DNA of 64,000 bases from Paractinoplanes tereljensis (GCF_016862435.1 NZ_BOMY01000046.1:62001-126000); one strand, 5' to 3'; shown: positions 23,412 to 32,424, numbered from the stretch's first letter. Notes: generated from the letters alone by a model not told the origin. Translations and numbers: made by a program.

Positions 23412-24667
23412 TCACCCGAGCGGACGCCGACGCGAGCGCGGCGGCGTGGGCGCGCGCCGCGTCGCTGGCCACCGGCGCCGAGCAGCAGGCCGCGGTCGAG
23501 GAGTTCGACCTGGGCTTCATCGTCACGGTCGCCCCGGTGCGGAAAACCTTCGCAGCGGCCGAGATCGGCACCGGCTCGAGCGTCATCGACCGGGCCACCG
23601 GCCGGGTCTCGAGCTGGCCGAACTGGCCCGCCGAGATGCTTGAAGAGACATACCGCGAGCAGCGCGACGCGGTGGTCGACCCGCCCAAGACCTCGGATCC
23701 CGAGGTCCAGCTGCGTCGGGAGGCCCAGCGGAAGGTTGCCCCCGGCGTCGCCGCGCACGCCACCGTGGAGGGTCGCGTCTACCTCGCCCGCGGCGCCAAG
23801 GGCGACCAGAAGCTGAACCATCACCGGCTGGTCCTGGAACGGCTGGCCGAGCAGACCCCGCAGCAGCTCGTGCGCGGCTGCGAGCGGCACGCCGAGATGA
23901 TCGTCTGCTCCGACGTGCTGCACGAGGCGGATCGCAAGCGGGGGCTGGCCGGTTCGCCCCCGCTGACTCTCGACGAGGCCCGCCAGCTGCTGCTGCCCGC
24001 GCAGTTCGAGACGTTCCAGATCCGCGAGCCGGACGACCCGGCCGGCGGTACGCCGAACGACCCGTGCGAGAGCTGCGTCTACGTGCTCACCCAGCTGGCC
24101 CTCATGCCGTGGGAGATGGTCGCCGCGCTCGTCGACGACCCGGCCGCGCCCGCGCCCAACCCCGACCCGGAACGGTTCTCCGACACTCTCGCCGCGGAAC
24201 TGATCCGCGGGTCGTATTTGCCCGGCACCCCGGCCGACCTGCGGGCCGACCTGGCCGCGTTCGAGGTGGACCGGGTCCTTCCGGTGGCCGGCCGGGAACA
24301 CCGCCATCAGGCGTTCCCGGCGATGCTGGAGGCGTTGGCGCAGACCGGCTCGCTGGTCATCCATCGCCACGCGGCCGGCCTGGAGCAGCGGTCCCGGGTC
24401 GTCTACCTCGGACCCGAGTGGGCCAAGTACAGCGCCGACGTGCTCCACGAGTTCGGCCAGATCATCGGGTCGCGGCTCTTCCCGATCGGCAGCATCAACA
24501 ACGAGTCGATCCTCGCGGTCGACGAGCGGGGCCGGATCTTCGACCTCGACCAGGCCGGCGAATGGTTCATCGCCGAGACCTTCCTCGAGGCGCTGGAAAC
24601 CCTGGTCGTCGGCTGGCGCACCTATCGCGTCCGCGACGACGGCACCTGGGGTCCCGGCGACGAGTGA
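23408..24667 (+). CDS. YwqJ-type deaminase / SUKH-3 fusion, copy 2
   Basis: 419 residues from the ATG at 23408, which overlaps the stop of copy 1. It is a full-length paralog. The deaminase site is His161-Ala-Glu163 (ERHAEMIVCSDVL) and Cys220-x2-Cys223 (DPCESC). The C-terminal SUKH-3 part has FPAMLEALAQTGSLVIH and SILAVDERGRIFDLDQAGEWFIAETFLEALE. Both zinc-ligand sets are intact, so neither copy is obviously dead. The gene ends flush against the convergent acetyltransferase gene. Confidence 0.82.
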   Translation: MITRADADASAAAWARAASLATGAEQQAAVEEFDLGFIVTVAPVRKTFAAAEIGTGSSVIDRATGRVSSWPNWPAEMLEETYREQRDAVVDPPKTSDPEVQLRREAQRKVAPGVAAHATVEGRVYLARGAKGDQKLNHHRLVLERLAEQTPQQLVRGCERHAEMIVCSDVLHEADRKRGLAGSPPLTLDEARQLLLPAQFETFQIREPDDPAGGTPNDPCESCVYVLTQLALMPWEMVAALVDDPAAPAPNPDPERFSDTLAAELIRGSYLPGTPADLRADLAAFEVDRVLPVAGREHRHQAFPAMLEALAQTGSLVIHRHAAGLEQRSRVVYLGPEWAKYSADVLHEFGQIIGSRLFPIGSINNESILAVDERGRIFDLDQAGEWFIAETFLEALETLVVGWRTYRVRDDGTWGPGDE

Positions 24668-25129
24668 TTACGCCGACAGGGACCGCTCGTAGCAGACCGA
24701 GTGGTCCGAGTCGGCGTAGGCGCCGTAGCGCGGGATCTGGTGGTAACCCTCGCGCTCGTAGAAGCGCATCGCGTCGGGCTGGGCCGTGCCGGTCTCCAGC
24801 CGCAGCGTGTGCCAGCCGAGGGCGCGGGCCTGCTCCTCCAGGGTGCGCAGGATGGCGGTGGCGACGCCGGAGCCACGGCCGGCCGGTGTCACGTACATCC
24901 GTTTGACCTCGGCCGACGCCTGGTCCAGCCGGCGCAGGGCGCCGCAGCCGATCGCCTGGCCGGCGGGGTCGACCGCGACCAGGAAGACGTCGATGTTGTC
25001 GGCGGTGGGCGCGGCGCCGGGCTCGTGGTCGTCGTTGCCGTAGCGCGCGTCGAGCTCGACGCGCTGCGCCTCACGCAGGGCCGCCCCGGCCGGGTCGGCC
25101 CAGTCCCGCTGCTCGATGATCCAGGTCAT
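24668..25129 (-). CDS. GNAT-family N-acetyltransferase
   Basis: 153 residues. The acetyl-CoA-binding motif is EVKRMYVTPAGRGSGVATAILRTLE (R/Q-x2-G-x-G/A type, at about 74-98). Upstream lies the strand IGCGALRRLD, downstream LRLETGTAQPDAMRFYEREGY. This matches the common small GNAT with a YERSL-type end. The substrate is unknown. It starts at the ATG at 25129; the longer frame is a shadow. Confidence 0.85.
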   Translation of the reverse strand: MTWIIEQRDWADPAGAALREAQRVELDARYGNDDHEPGAAPTADNIDVFLVAVDPAGQAIGCGALRRLDQASAEVKRMYVTPAGRGSGVATAILRTLEEQARALGWHTLRLETGTAQPDAMRFYEREGYHQIPRYGAYADSDHSVCYERSLSA

Positions 25130-25146
25130 CCCGCATTTTAACGAGA

Positions 25147-25647
25147 TCAGCTGGGCGAGGTCAGGGAGATCGCCACTCGCTCCAGTGCGTCGTAGGACTC
25201 CTGCATGCCGCCCTCCATGCCGGAGTCGATGATCGCGTCGCGGCCGGCCTTGTCGCGCATCTCGGTGAGTGACTCGAGATAGGTGCGGCCGTCCTTTTCG
25301 GTCAGTGTCACGGTGACCAGGGCGGCGTTGCCGTCCGGGTCGGGGATGCCCTCGAAGGCCTCGGTGTTGACCAGGCGGTCCGGGGCGTCGATCTCCCGGA
25401 ACTCGCCGTGGAACCCGACCTCGAAGCCGCCGTTCGCGGTCATCACGTAGCGCCAGCCGCCGCCGACCCGCAGATCGACCTCGACGCTGGTCACCGTGCC
25501 GCGTTGGCCGGCCCACCAGCGCTTGATCAGCTCGGGCTCGGTGTAGGTGCGCCAGACCAGGTGCCGGGGCGCGTCGAATTCGCGGGTGATCAGGATCTGG
25601 TTGTCGGCCGGGAGCGTGACCTTGGCCGAGCCGTTAGTCGGTGCCAT
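25147..25647 (-). CDS. SRPBCC/AHSA1-family protein
   Basis: 166 residues. It starts with the typical ILITREFDAPRHLVWRTYTEPELIKRWW block and contains GGWRYVMTANGGFEVGFHGEFREI and VTVTLTEKDGRTYLE of the AHSA1-type START fold. It overlaps the upstream ArsR-type regulator by 14 bases; this regulator/SRPBCC pairing is very common in actinobacteria. The ligand is unknown. Confidence 0.88.
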   Translation of the reverse strand: MAPTNGSAKVTLPADNQILITREFDAPRHLVWRTYTEPELIKRWWAGQRGTVTSVEVDLRVGGGWRYVMTANGGFEVGFHGEFREIDAPDRLVNTEAFEGIPDPDGNAALVTVTLTEKDGRTYLESLTEMRDKAGRDAIIDSGMEGGMQESYDALERVAISLTSPS

Positions 25648-25981
25648 CTGCTTCCTCCTCCTTGAGTTCCGCCAGGACGGTGTCGAGCAGGTCGAAACGA
25701 GCGTTCCACTCCTGCTCGTATTTGCGCAGCCAGTCGTGGATCGAGCGGAGTGGCCGGGCGTTCAGCCGGTAGAGCCGTTGCCGGCCCTCGTCGCGGACCC
25801 GCACCAGGTCGACCTCGCGGAGCACGCGCAGGTGCTTGGAGACCTGAGGCTGGGCGAGGTCGAGCATCGCGACGAGGTCGTTGACCGGCCGTTCGCCCTG
25901 GGCCAGCAGATCGAGGATCTGCCGGCGGCGGGGCTCGGCCACCGCATTGAACGCGTCCGTGGTGGTTGCCGCTCGTGCCAT
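25634..25981 (-). CDS. ArsR-family transcriptional regulator
   Basis: 115 residues. The winged-helix domain is AEPRRRQILDLLAQGERPVNDLVAMLDLAQPQVSKHLRVLREVDLVRVRDEGRQRLYRLN. No metal-binding cysteine motif is present, so it belongs to the metal-free type paired with SRPBCC proteins. It is translationally coupled to the downstream SRPBCC gene and probably autoregulates the pair. Confidence 0.9.
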   Translation of the reverse strand: MARAATTTDAFNAVAEPRRRQILDLLAQGERPVNDLVAMLDLAQPQVSKHLRVLREVDLVRVRDEGRQRLYRLNARPLRSIHDWLRKYEQEWNARFDLLDTVLAELKEEEADGTD

Positions 25982-26011
25982 GAACCTATCGTATACCCAT
26001 AAGGGAATACG

Positions 26012-26473
26012 TCAAGAAGCCATCGCGTTCAGCGCCTTGGCCAGCGCACGGAGGTCCAGGTCGTCGAGGTGGTCGAAGATGTGCCGGCGGACGCTGGCCA
26101 GGTGGGCCGGCCACGCTTCGCGCAGCCGATCAAGACCCTTCTCGGTCAGTACGGCGTTCCAGCCGCGGGCGTCCGAGTCGCACTTGGTGCGCTTCAGGAA
26201 GCCGAACGCCTCGAGCTTGGCGGCCAGCCGGGTCATCCCACTGAGGGACATGTCGCAGGCCTGCGCCAATTCGCTCATTCGCATGGAGCCGTCCCGCGAC
26301 TCGGAGAGGTGGCGCAGCACGCTGTATTCACTCGCGGACATGCGCTGGTCGCGCTCGAGGTCGGTGGTCAGGGCTCTCGGCAGCACCAGCATGAGGCGGC
26401 CCAGCGCGCGCATGACCGCCTCCTCCTCCGCGGTGAGCGGAGTGATCCCAGGTGGGAGTGCCGTGGCGGACAT
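26012..26473 (-). CDS. MarR-family transcriptional regulator
   Basis: 153 residues from the ATG at 26473. The MarR winged helix covers MSASEYSVLRHLSESRDGSMRMSELAQACDMSLSGMTRLAAKLEAFGFLKRTKCDSDARGW, followed by the wing and a C-terminal dimerisation helix. It is divergent from the G5-domain gene with an 82-base gap, so it may control that gene as well as itself. Ligand unknown. Confidence 0.9.
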   Translation of the reverse strand: MSATALPPGITPLTAEEEAVMRALGRLMLVLPRALTTDLERDQRMSASEYSVLRHLSESRDGSMRMSELAQACDMSLSGMTRLAAKLEAFGFLKRTKCDSDARGWNAVLTEKGLDRLREAWPAHLASVRRHIFDHLDDLDLRALAKALNAMAS

Positions 26474-26555
26474 GAATCCGATCCTACGACTGGGGCGCAC
26501 GCTCTTGATCGGCTCGCCAGTGGGGCGTGGGGATGCTTGCGCTTCAAGGTACGCA

Positions 26556-27485
26556 ATGCACAATGCTCTGGTGCAAAACCAGACAACTAGTGACCCTTGG
26601 CAGCAATTGCTAGAAATGCCACGAAAGTCTTGGTGGGCCAGGCTGCCGTTCGGGGTACGGATGGCGGCCGGCGCCAGTGCGCTGCTGATGGTGGTCGGTG
26701 GCGGCGTCGCCGGCGTCGCCTTCTTCACCCGGGACAACGACCCGAAACCCGCCGTCGTGACCGCGGTCGGGGAGGCGGCGGCCGGCCCCGCCACTCCGCC
26801 GGCCGATGGCCTGGATTCGACCCTCCCGCCGGTCCTGGGCGGGCACACGGCACCCGTCGAGGCCGATGCCCGGGCCACGAAACCGGCCGACCGGACCGCC
26901 ACTCGCGATCCGGGCGGTTACCGTCCGGGCTACCAACCGGGCTACCAACCGGGTTACCGGCCGGGCTACCGGCCGCCGGCGAAGTCCGCGGCCGGAGCGC
27001 TGGTCGTCCCGCCGCCGGCCCGGGTGCCGGCCAAGCCGCGGGTGCCGGCGCCCGCGCAGGCCCCCGCCCCGGTGGCGACCACCATCCGGACCGAGGTGGA
27101 GACCCGGGAGATCCCGTTCGAGACCCGGGTGATCCGCGACCCCACCCTGCCGCGCGGCGAGCAGCGGGTCGAAGAGCCCGGCGTGCCCGGCGTGGAGACA
27201 CTGCGCTACCAGATCACCACGGTCGGCGGCCGGACCACCGCCCGGGAACTGATCGACGCGACCGTCACCCAGCAGCCGCAGCTGCGGATCGTGATGTTCG
27301 GCACGCAGCGCGGCGGGTTCCGCGACCCCGAGTGCGGGCGGGGGCTGCAGCTCTGTGTGCCGCTGGGCCGGGAAGGGGCGTGCGCGGAATCGGCGGAGAC
27401 CGGCATGGCCGGCCTCGATGGATCGGTCGCGGTCCTCGATCAGGACGTCACTCTCCTCGGCGATGCCGGCCGGCTGGCCTGCTGA
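26556..27485 (+). CDS. membrane-anchored G5-domain protein
   Basis: About 309 residues from the ATG at 26556 (a GTG at 26571 and an ATG at 26616 are alternatives). A short cytoplasmic leader, DPWQQLLEMPRKSWWARLPFG, precedes one transmembrane helix (about 36-58). An external Pro/Ala-rich stalk includes a YRPGYQPGY repeat. A G5 domain follows, with EVETREIPFETRVIRDPTLPRGE and VETLRYQITTVGGRTTARELI. The C-terminus has two cysteines in DPECGRGLQLCVP. G5 domains bind glycans or zinc at cell surfaces and are often attached to peptidoglycan-remodelling proteins; no catalytic domain is present here. Confidence 0.75.
   Translation: MHNALVQNQTTSDPWQQLLEMPRKSWWARLPFGVRMAAGASALLMVVGGGVAGVAFFTRDNDPKPAVVTAVGEAAAGPATPPADGLDSTLPPVLGGHTAPVEADARATKPADRTATRDPGGYRPGYQPGYQPGYRPGYRPPAKSAAGALVVPPPARVPAKPRVPAPAQAPAPVATTIRTEVETREIPFETRVIRDPTLPRGEQRVEEPGVPGVETLRYQITTVGGRTTARELIDATVTQQPQLRIVMFGTQRGGFRDPECGRGLQLCVPLGREGACAESAETGMAGLDGSVAVLDQDVTLLGDAGRLAC
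26919..26978. repeat. five 12-bp units encoding Y-R/Q-P-G
   Basis: Five consecutive 12-base units based on taccaaccgggc (with taccgtccgggc and taccggccgggc variants) encode the stalk repeat of the G5-domain protein. The repeat is in frame. Confidence 0.85.
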
Positions 27486-27534
27486 CCGAGAATCCGCCGT
27501 GCATGAACAGCGAACCGGGGGAAGACTGGATCTC

Positions 27535-28368
27535 GTGCCGCTGACCGAGGAACGTCTGATCGAGCTGGCCCGCCAGGTGGCCGAGGTGCCCGGCGTGGTC
27601 GGCATCGTGCTGGGTGGCAGCCGGGCGCGCGGCGCGCATGCCGACGACTCCGACACCGACGTGGGTCTCTACTACCGCGCCCCGCTCGACGTCGACCGGC
27701 TGGACCGGCTGGCCAAGTCGGTGGCCGGGCCGTCGGCGGTGGTCACCGCGCCGGGCGGCTGGGGACCGTGGGTGGACGGCGGCGGCTGGCTCAAGATCGA
27801 CGGGCATCCGGTCGACTGGATCTACCGCGACCTCGACCGGGTGCTCGGCGTCTGGGCCGACGCCGAACAGGGGCGGTACGGGTTCCACCAGCAGACCGGG
27901 CACCCGCTCGGGTTCCCCGACCACACGTACGCGGGGGAGCTGGCCCTCAGCCGGATCCTGGTGGACCCCGGCGGGGAGCTGACCGCCCTGCGGGAGAAAC
28001 TGCTTGTCTACCCGCCCAAGCTGGCCGAGGCGCTGGTGAACGGGCTCTGGGAGGCCGACTTCCTGGTCGCGCTGGCCCGCAAGGCGGTCTCCCGGCGGGA
28101 CACCGCCTACGTGGCCGGATGCCTCTTCCGGGTGGTCGGGGTGTGCGCCCACGCCCTGCACGGGGCGGCCGGGCGCTGGCTGATCAACGAGAAGGGCGCG
28201 GTGGCCGCGGCGGCCGCGCTGCCGGGGGCGCCGGAGCGGTTCCGGCAACGGGTCGACGCGGCCTTCGCCGGGATCGACGGCGACCCGTTGCGCTTGTCCG
28301 AGGCGATCGACACGGCTGCCGATCTCGTCCTGGACACCGCCGACGCGTGCGCCGTCATGATCCGCTGA
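27535..28368 (+). CDS. nucleotidyltransferase-domain protein
   Basis: 277 residues from a GTG preceded by GGGGGAAG. The N-terminal minimal nucleotidyltransferase motif is GIVLGGSRARGAHADDSDTDVGLYY: Gly-Gly-Ser, then Asp-x-Asp. A third acidic candidate lies in HPVDWIYRDL. The C-terminal part (about 110-270) is helical, with a DUF4037-like look. Family members include antibiotic adenylyltransferases and unknown enzymes; no substrate can be assigned. Confidence 0.8.
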   Translation: MPLTEERLIELARQVAEVPGVVGIVLGGSRARGAHADDSDTDVGLYYRAPLDVDRLDRLAKSVAGPSAVVTAPGGWGPWVDGGGWLKIDGHPVDWIYRDLDRVLGVWADAEQGRYGFHQQTGHPLGFPDHTYAGELALSRILVDPGGELTALREKLLVYPPKLAEALVNGLWEADFLVALARKAVSRRDTAYVAGCLFRVVGVCAHALHGAAGRWLINEKGAVAAAAALPGAPERFRQRVDAAFAGIDGDPLRLSEAIDTAADLVLDTADACAVMIR

Positions 28369-28379
28369 CCCGGGCTCCG

Positions 28380-28742
28380 TTACGCCGCGTAATGCAAGAT
28401 CACGTTGTGCACGTGCTGGGTCTTCTCCACCCCGCGGAACTCGACCTCGTGCTGGTGGGTGCCGACCGTGATCACGATGGTGCCGGACGAGAAGAACTCG
28501 CCGGCCCAGCTCTTGTTGCTCACCACGCTGACGCTGCTCACCTTGCTGTACGGGATGCTGGTGATCGCGAAGCGCTTACCCACGAATGACTTGTCCTGGA
28601 TGATGATCCGGCGGTTGGTCAGCCCGATGAATCCGGTGCCGGCTCCGATCGCGTCGTAGACCGCGATGATCTGCTCGCCCTCGAGCAGGCCGCTCTGGAT
28701 CTGCTGGAGCTGGCCCTTGTTGTCGTAGATGACGTCGCTCAT
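28380..28742 (-). CDS. small bacterial PH-domain protein
   Basis: 120 residues. Strand pattern and motifs fit the bacterial PH-like family: LLEGEQIIAVYDA, GTGFIGLTNRRIIIQDKSF, ITSIPYSKVSSVSVV, then GTIVITVGTHQHEVEF and a C-terminal helix. Such proteins are cytoplasmic with no known ligand. It is convergent with the nucleotidyltransferase gene. Confidence 0.8.
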   Translation of the reverse strand: MSDVIYDNKGQLQQIQSGLLEGEQIIAVYDAIGAGTGFIGLTNRRIIIQDKSFVGKRFAITSIPYSKVSSVSVVSNKSWAGEFFSSGTIVITVGTHQHEVEFRGVEKTQHVHNVILHYAA

Positions 28743-28755
28743 GGGCAGAGCGTAT

Positions 28756-29070
28756 CTACGGCGTGCTCCCGATCACGGTGCGGTAGAAATCCTCGATCCG
28801 GGCGGCCAGGGTGACCTCACCGTCCGTGATGGCGTCCCCGTCTCGGTCGCCCAGACAGATCTGTGTGTGACCGTCGAGACGCCGGATACTAGGGCGTATG
28901 TGCAGTGTGTCCGCCGCCACCTTGATTCGTTCCGTCAATGCGGCATGCTGACTTTCGTCGCACGCCAGCTCGCGCTTCAGCTGAACGCCGTCGCGCTCCC
29001 ATCCGCTCAACAGACCGATCGCGTCGGTCAGATAGTCGGAGTGGGTTCCCCGTCGTTTTCTGGCCCGCAT
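28756..29070 (-). CDS. hypothetical protein
   Basis: 104 residues from the ATG at 29070, which has an AGGGGG ribosome site 7 bases upstream. It is charged, with a basic N-terminus (MRARKRRGTHSDYLTD) and a helical centre, and no membrane segment. It lies 13 bases upstream of the PH-domain gene on the same strand. No family recognised. Confidence 0.45.
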   Translation of the reverse strand: MRARKRRGTHSDYLTDAIGLLSGWERDGVQLKRELACDESQHAALTERIKVAADTLHIRPSIRRLDGHTQICLGDRDGDAITDGEVTLAARIEDFYRTVIGSTP

Positions 29071-29279
29071 CGCCGCACCCCCTAGGCGTCGTTGCCGGCT
29101 TGTGGCCAAACTGTCGCCGTGTCGTCATGGTCGGTGCCCACAGTCTTGCCTTCGGGGACAACCATGTCCACGCCCACATATACGTGTTTGCGTGACGATC
29201 GGGACGGCTCGGACAACCTGAACGGTGAACTTTTATGCGAAGCTTTGATCTCATGCCGGGGGAACAGCATGTCAGCGCC

Positions 29280-29675
29280 GTGAAGTCACGCAAAGTAATC
29301 GTTGCGGCGGCCATCATCACCGACGGTCGCGTGCTCGCGTGCGAACGGTCCGCGCCCGCCGAGGTGGCCGGCCGCTGGGAGTTCCCCGGCGGCAAGGTCG
29401 AGCCCGGTGAGACCGACGAGCAGGCCCTGGCCCGCGAGTGCGTCGAGGAACTCGGCGTGCGGGTCGAGGTCGGCGACCGGATCGGCCCGGACGTCTCGCT
29501 CGCGCACGGCCGGGCGGTGCTGCGCGTCTTCGCCGTCACCCTGCTCGGCGGCGACCAGCCGCAGGCCCTCGAGCACACCGCGATGCGCTGGCTGTCCGCG
29601 GACGAGCTGGACAGTGTGCCCTGGCTCCCCGCGGACAAGCCGATCGTCGCGGCGCTCCCGCCGTTACTGCTCTGA
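29280..29675 (+). CDS. MutT-type Nudix hydrolase
   Basis: About 131 residues from the GTG at 29280; ATGs at 29235 and 29253 are possible longer starts, none with an ideal ribosome site. The Nudix box is complete: GGKVEPGETDEQALARECVEELG. The flanks VIVAAAIITDGRVLACERS and RWEFPGGK fit the 8-oxo-dGTP diphosphatase subgroup, which sanitises oxidised nucleotides. The 3' end overlaps the convergent ligase gene by 12 bases. Confidence 0.88.
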   Translation: MKSRKVIVAAAIITDGRVLACERSAPAEVAGRWEFPGGKVEPGETDEQALARECVEELGVRVEVGDRIGPDVSLAHGRAVLRVFAVTLLGGDQPQALEHTAMRWLSADELDSVPWLPADKPIVAALPPLLL

Positions 29676-31196
29676 GTACGTCTTCCGGAGTTCCCGCTTG
29701 AGCACCTTCATGCTGGGCCCGAGCGGCAGCGACTCGACGAAGCGCACCTGACGCGGGTACTTGTGGCGGCCGAGCTTCTCCTTCGACCACTCGATGAGCT
29801 CGTCGGCCGTGACACCGCCCGGGTCGGGCACCACCACCGCGCAGATCTCCTCGCCGTGCACCGAGTCGGGCACGCCGATCACCGCGACCTGAACGACGGC
29901 CGGGTGCCGGGCCAGCGCTTCCTCGACCTCGCGCGGGTAGACGTTGAAGCCGCCCCGGATCACCAGGTCTTTCTTGCGGTCGACGATCGAGATGAAGCCG
30001 TCGGCGTCCTTGGTGCCGAGGTCGCCGGTGCGGAACCAGCCGTCGACCACGGCCTGCGCGGTCGCCTCGTCGTTGTTGAGGTAGCCGGCGAAGACGTTGT
30101 GCCCGCGGATCACGATCTCGCCGAGCTCACCGGCGTCCAGCAGCTCGATCCGCTCGTCGATCTCGGCCCGGGCGATCTCCACCTCGACACCCCAGATCGG
30201 GTGGCCGACGGTGCCGGGCTTGGTGCCGAACGCCGGTTGGTTGGTGGTCGCGGTGGGCGAGGTCTCGGACAGGCCGTACCCCTCGAAGATCTTCGCTTGA
30301 AAAACCTCATCAAACTTTTCCAGTACGGCGACCGGCAGCGACGCGCCACCGGACACACAGAGCCGCAGCGACGGCAGGCGGTCGGCCTTCGGAGCGGCCT
30401 CGAGCAGCCCGATGTACATCGTCGGGACGCCGTGGAAGATGGTCACGTTCTCCTTGACCATCAGGTCGATCGCGGCCTCGCCCGAGAACCGGGCCTGCAG
30501 CACCAGCGTGCCGCCGAGCCGGAACGTCCCGTTCATCCCGACCGTCTGGCCGAACGTGTGGAACAGCGGCAGGCAGCCCATCACCACGTCGCCCTGCTTG
30601 AGGTCGTGGATGTCGAAGACGTTCACCATGGTGTTCATCACCAGGTTGAGGTGGGTGAGCAGGGCACCCTTGGGCTTGCCGGTGGTGCCGCTGGTATAGA
30701 AGACGACCGCCACGTCCTCAGCCTCGCGGCTCGCGTAGGTCCGCAGTGGCGGGACCGTCGAAGCCGCGTCCTCCAGGCGCTCGAAACCCGGCACCGCCGG
30801 GCCGACCGAGACGATCTTGACGTCGGTCAGCGCGCCGGCCGCCGCGGCGTTGGCGAGCTGCGACGAGTGCGCCACCAGTAGGGACGCGCCGCTGTCCTCC
30901 AAGACGTACGCGTTCTCGGCCGGGGTGAGCAGCAGGTGCATCGGGACGATCGTGGCGCCGACCGACAGCACCGCGTAGTAGACCCGGGGGAAGTCGGCCA
31001 GGTTGGGGATCTGGATGGCAACGGTGTCGCCGGGACCGACGCCAAGGGCTTTCAGGCCGGCGGCGTACGCCAGGGTCTGGTCCCAAAGATCCTTATAGGT
31101 GATGCGCTCGCCGGTGGCGCTGTCGATCACCGCCAGTTGGGAGGGATGTTTCCGGGCCGCCTCGGCCAGGACGGTGGCCAGCGACAACTGTGTCAT
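29664..31196 (-). CDS. long-chain fatty-acid--CoA ligase
   Basis: 510 residues. This ANL-family adenylating enzyme shows the ATP-binding YTSGTTGKPKGALLTH, the GYGLSETSP motif, the hinge region GWFRTGDLG and IVDRKKDLVIRGGFNVYPREVEE, and a C-terminal catalytic Lys in SMKVLKRELRK. It makes acyl-CoA from a free acid, ATP and CoA in the cytoplasm. Its start overlaps the stop of the upstream acyl-CoA dehydrogenase, so the two work as one unit: activation and the first oxidation step. The chain-length preference is not visible. Confidence 0.93.
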   Translation of the reverse strand: MTQLSLATVLAEAARKHPSQLAVIDSATGERITYKDLWDQTLAYAAGLKALGVGPGDTVAIQIPNLADFPRVYYAVLSVGATIVPMHLLLTPAENAYVLEDSGASLLVAHSSQLANAAAAGALTDVKIVSVGPAVPGFERLEDAASTVPPLRTYASREAEDVAVVFYTSGTTGKPKGALLTHLNLVMNTMVNVFDIHDLKQGDVVMGCLPLFHTFGQTVGMNGTFRLGGTLVLQARFSGEAAIDLMVKENVTIFHGVPTMYIGLLEAAPKADRLPSLRLCVSGGASLPVAVLEKFDEVFQAKIFEGYGLSETSPTATTNQPAFGTKPGTVGHPIWGVEVEIARAEIDERIELLDAGELGEIVIRGHNVFAGYLNNDEATAQAVVDGWFRTGDLGTKDADGFISIVDRKKDLVIRGGFNVYPREVEEALARHPAVVQVAVIGVPDSVHGEEICAVVVPDPGGVTADELIEWSKEKLGRHKYPRQVRFVESLPLGPSMKVLKRELRKTYSEQ

Positions 31197-32365
31197 GCCA
31201 GGTGCCCTCCGATCTTCGTGTACCCGCGGAGCAGGTCGCGGGAGATGATCAGCCGCTGCATCTCGTCGGTGCCCTCGTAGATCCGCATCAGGCGGACCTG
31301 CCTATACCAGCGCTCGATCGGGAGTTCGCGGGTGTAACCCATGCCGCCGTGGATCTGCATGACCCGGTCGACGACCCGGTTTACCATCCCCGCGCCGTAC
31401 AGCTTGGCCATCGATGAAGCGTGCCTCGGGTCCCAGCCCTGGTCAACGGTCCAGGCTGCCCGAAGAATCAGCCACCGGGCGGCCTCGACCTCCACCTCGG
31501 AGTCTGCGATCATCCACTGGATCGCCTGGTTTGTCCCGATGCGCGCGCCGAAGGTCTCGCGGGTGTTCGCGTATTCGAGCGCCATGCCCAGCGCCCGCTC
31601 GGCGATGCCGAGGGCGTTGGAGGGAATGAGGTAGCGGCCCTTGCCGATCCACTTCATGCCCAGCTCGAAGCCCTGGCCGATCTCGCCGAGGATGTTGCGG
31701 TGCGGCACCCGCACGTCCTCGAAGATCAGCGAGGCCGGTCCGCCCTCGCCCATGGTTTGGATGAACTCCGACCGCCAGCCCATCGACTTGTCGACAAGGA
31801 ACGCGGTGGCGCCGCCCTTGCTCGCCTTCTTCGATGGGTCGGTGACGGCCACGACGATGGTGAAGTCGGCGTCGTTGCCGTTGGTGATGAACGTCTTCTC
31901 CCCGTTCAGCACCCAGTCGTCGCCGTCGCGGACGGCCCGCAGCTTGATGTTGGCGGCGTCCGAGCCGGCGCCCGGCTCGGTGATCGCGAAGCAGGAGATG
32001 CGCTCGCCCTCGATGGTGGGCAGCAGGAACTCGCGCTTCTGGTCCTCGTTGGCGTAATACAGGATGTTGTCGGCCTCGCCGCCGAACTTGAACTGCACGA
32101 AGGTGCGGCCCACCTCGGTCCAGATCAGCGACTGGAGGACGGCCGGCAGGTTCATCCCGCCGAACTCCTCCGGGGTGCTCAGGCCCCAGAAGCCGAATTT
32201 CTTCGCCCTCTGTTGCAGCTCGCGCAACTCGCTGAGCTCCAGGCCGGGTTGATGGCGGCGCTCGCGGAGCAGCGCCTCCTGCTCCAGCGGCATGACCTCT
32301 TTGGTGATGAACTGACGAGCCGTATCGCGAATCGCACGTTCCTCGTCGGTGAGCGAGAAGTCCAT
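31193..32365 (-). CDS. acyl-CoA dehydrogenase
   Basis: 390 residues. Family blocks are complete: CFAITEPGAGSDAANIKLRA (FAD and substrate contact), TFITNGNDADFTIVVA, the mid region GRYLIPSNALGIAERALGMALEYA and the C-terminal RIYEGTDEMQRLIISRDLLRG. It catalyses FAD-dependent alpha,beta-desaturation of an acyl-CoA. First gene of a two-gene unit with the ligase. It is divergent from a TetR-type gene, and an inverted repeat lies in the gap. Confidence 0.93.
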   Translation of the reverse strand: MDFSLTDEERAIRDTARQFITKEVMPLEQEALLRERRHQPGLELSELRELQQRAKKFGFWGLSTPEEFGGMNLPAVLQSLIWTEVGRTFVQFKFGGEADNILYYANEDQKREFLLPTIEGERISCFAITEPGAGSDAANIKLRAVRDGDDWVLNGEKTFITNGNDADFTIVVAVTDPSKKASKGGATAFLVDKSMGWRSEFIQTMGEGGPASLIFEDVRVPHRNILGEIGQGFELGMKWIGKGRYLIPSNALGIAERALGMALEYANTRETFGARIGTNQAIQWMIADSEVEVEAARWLILRAAWTVDQGWDPRHASSMAKLYGAGMVNRVVDRVMQIHGGMGYTRELPIERWYRQVRLMRIYEGTDEMQRLIISRDLLRGYTKIGGHLA

Positions 32366-32380
32366 GTGCTTAAACTAGCG

Positions 32381-32396
32381 GTGTAAGTTTTAACAC
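32381..32396. promoter_or_regulatory. candidate TetR operator (GTGTAA-N4-TAACAC)
   Basis: A 16-base inverted repeat, GTGTAAGTTTTAACAC, with one mismatch between arms. It lies between the divergent acyl-CoA dehydrogenase and TetR genes and is AT-rich against the local background. The same GTGTAA half-site occurs in a perfect palindrome upstream of livG (59332-59348). Confidence 0.6.
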
Positions 32397-32424
32397 GTCC
32401 AGTGCGAATTCCTTGGAGAATCCT

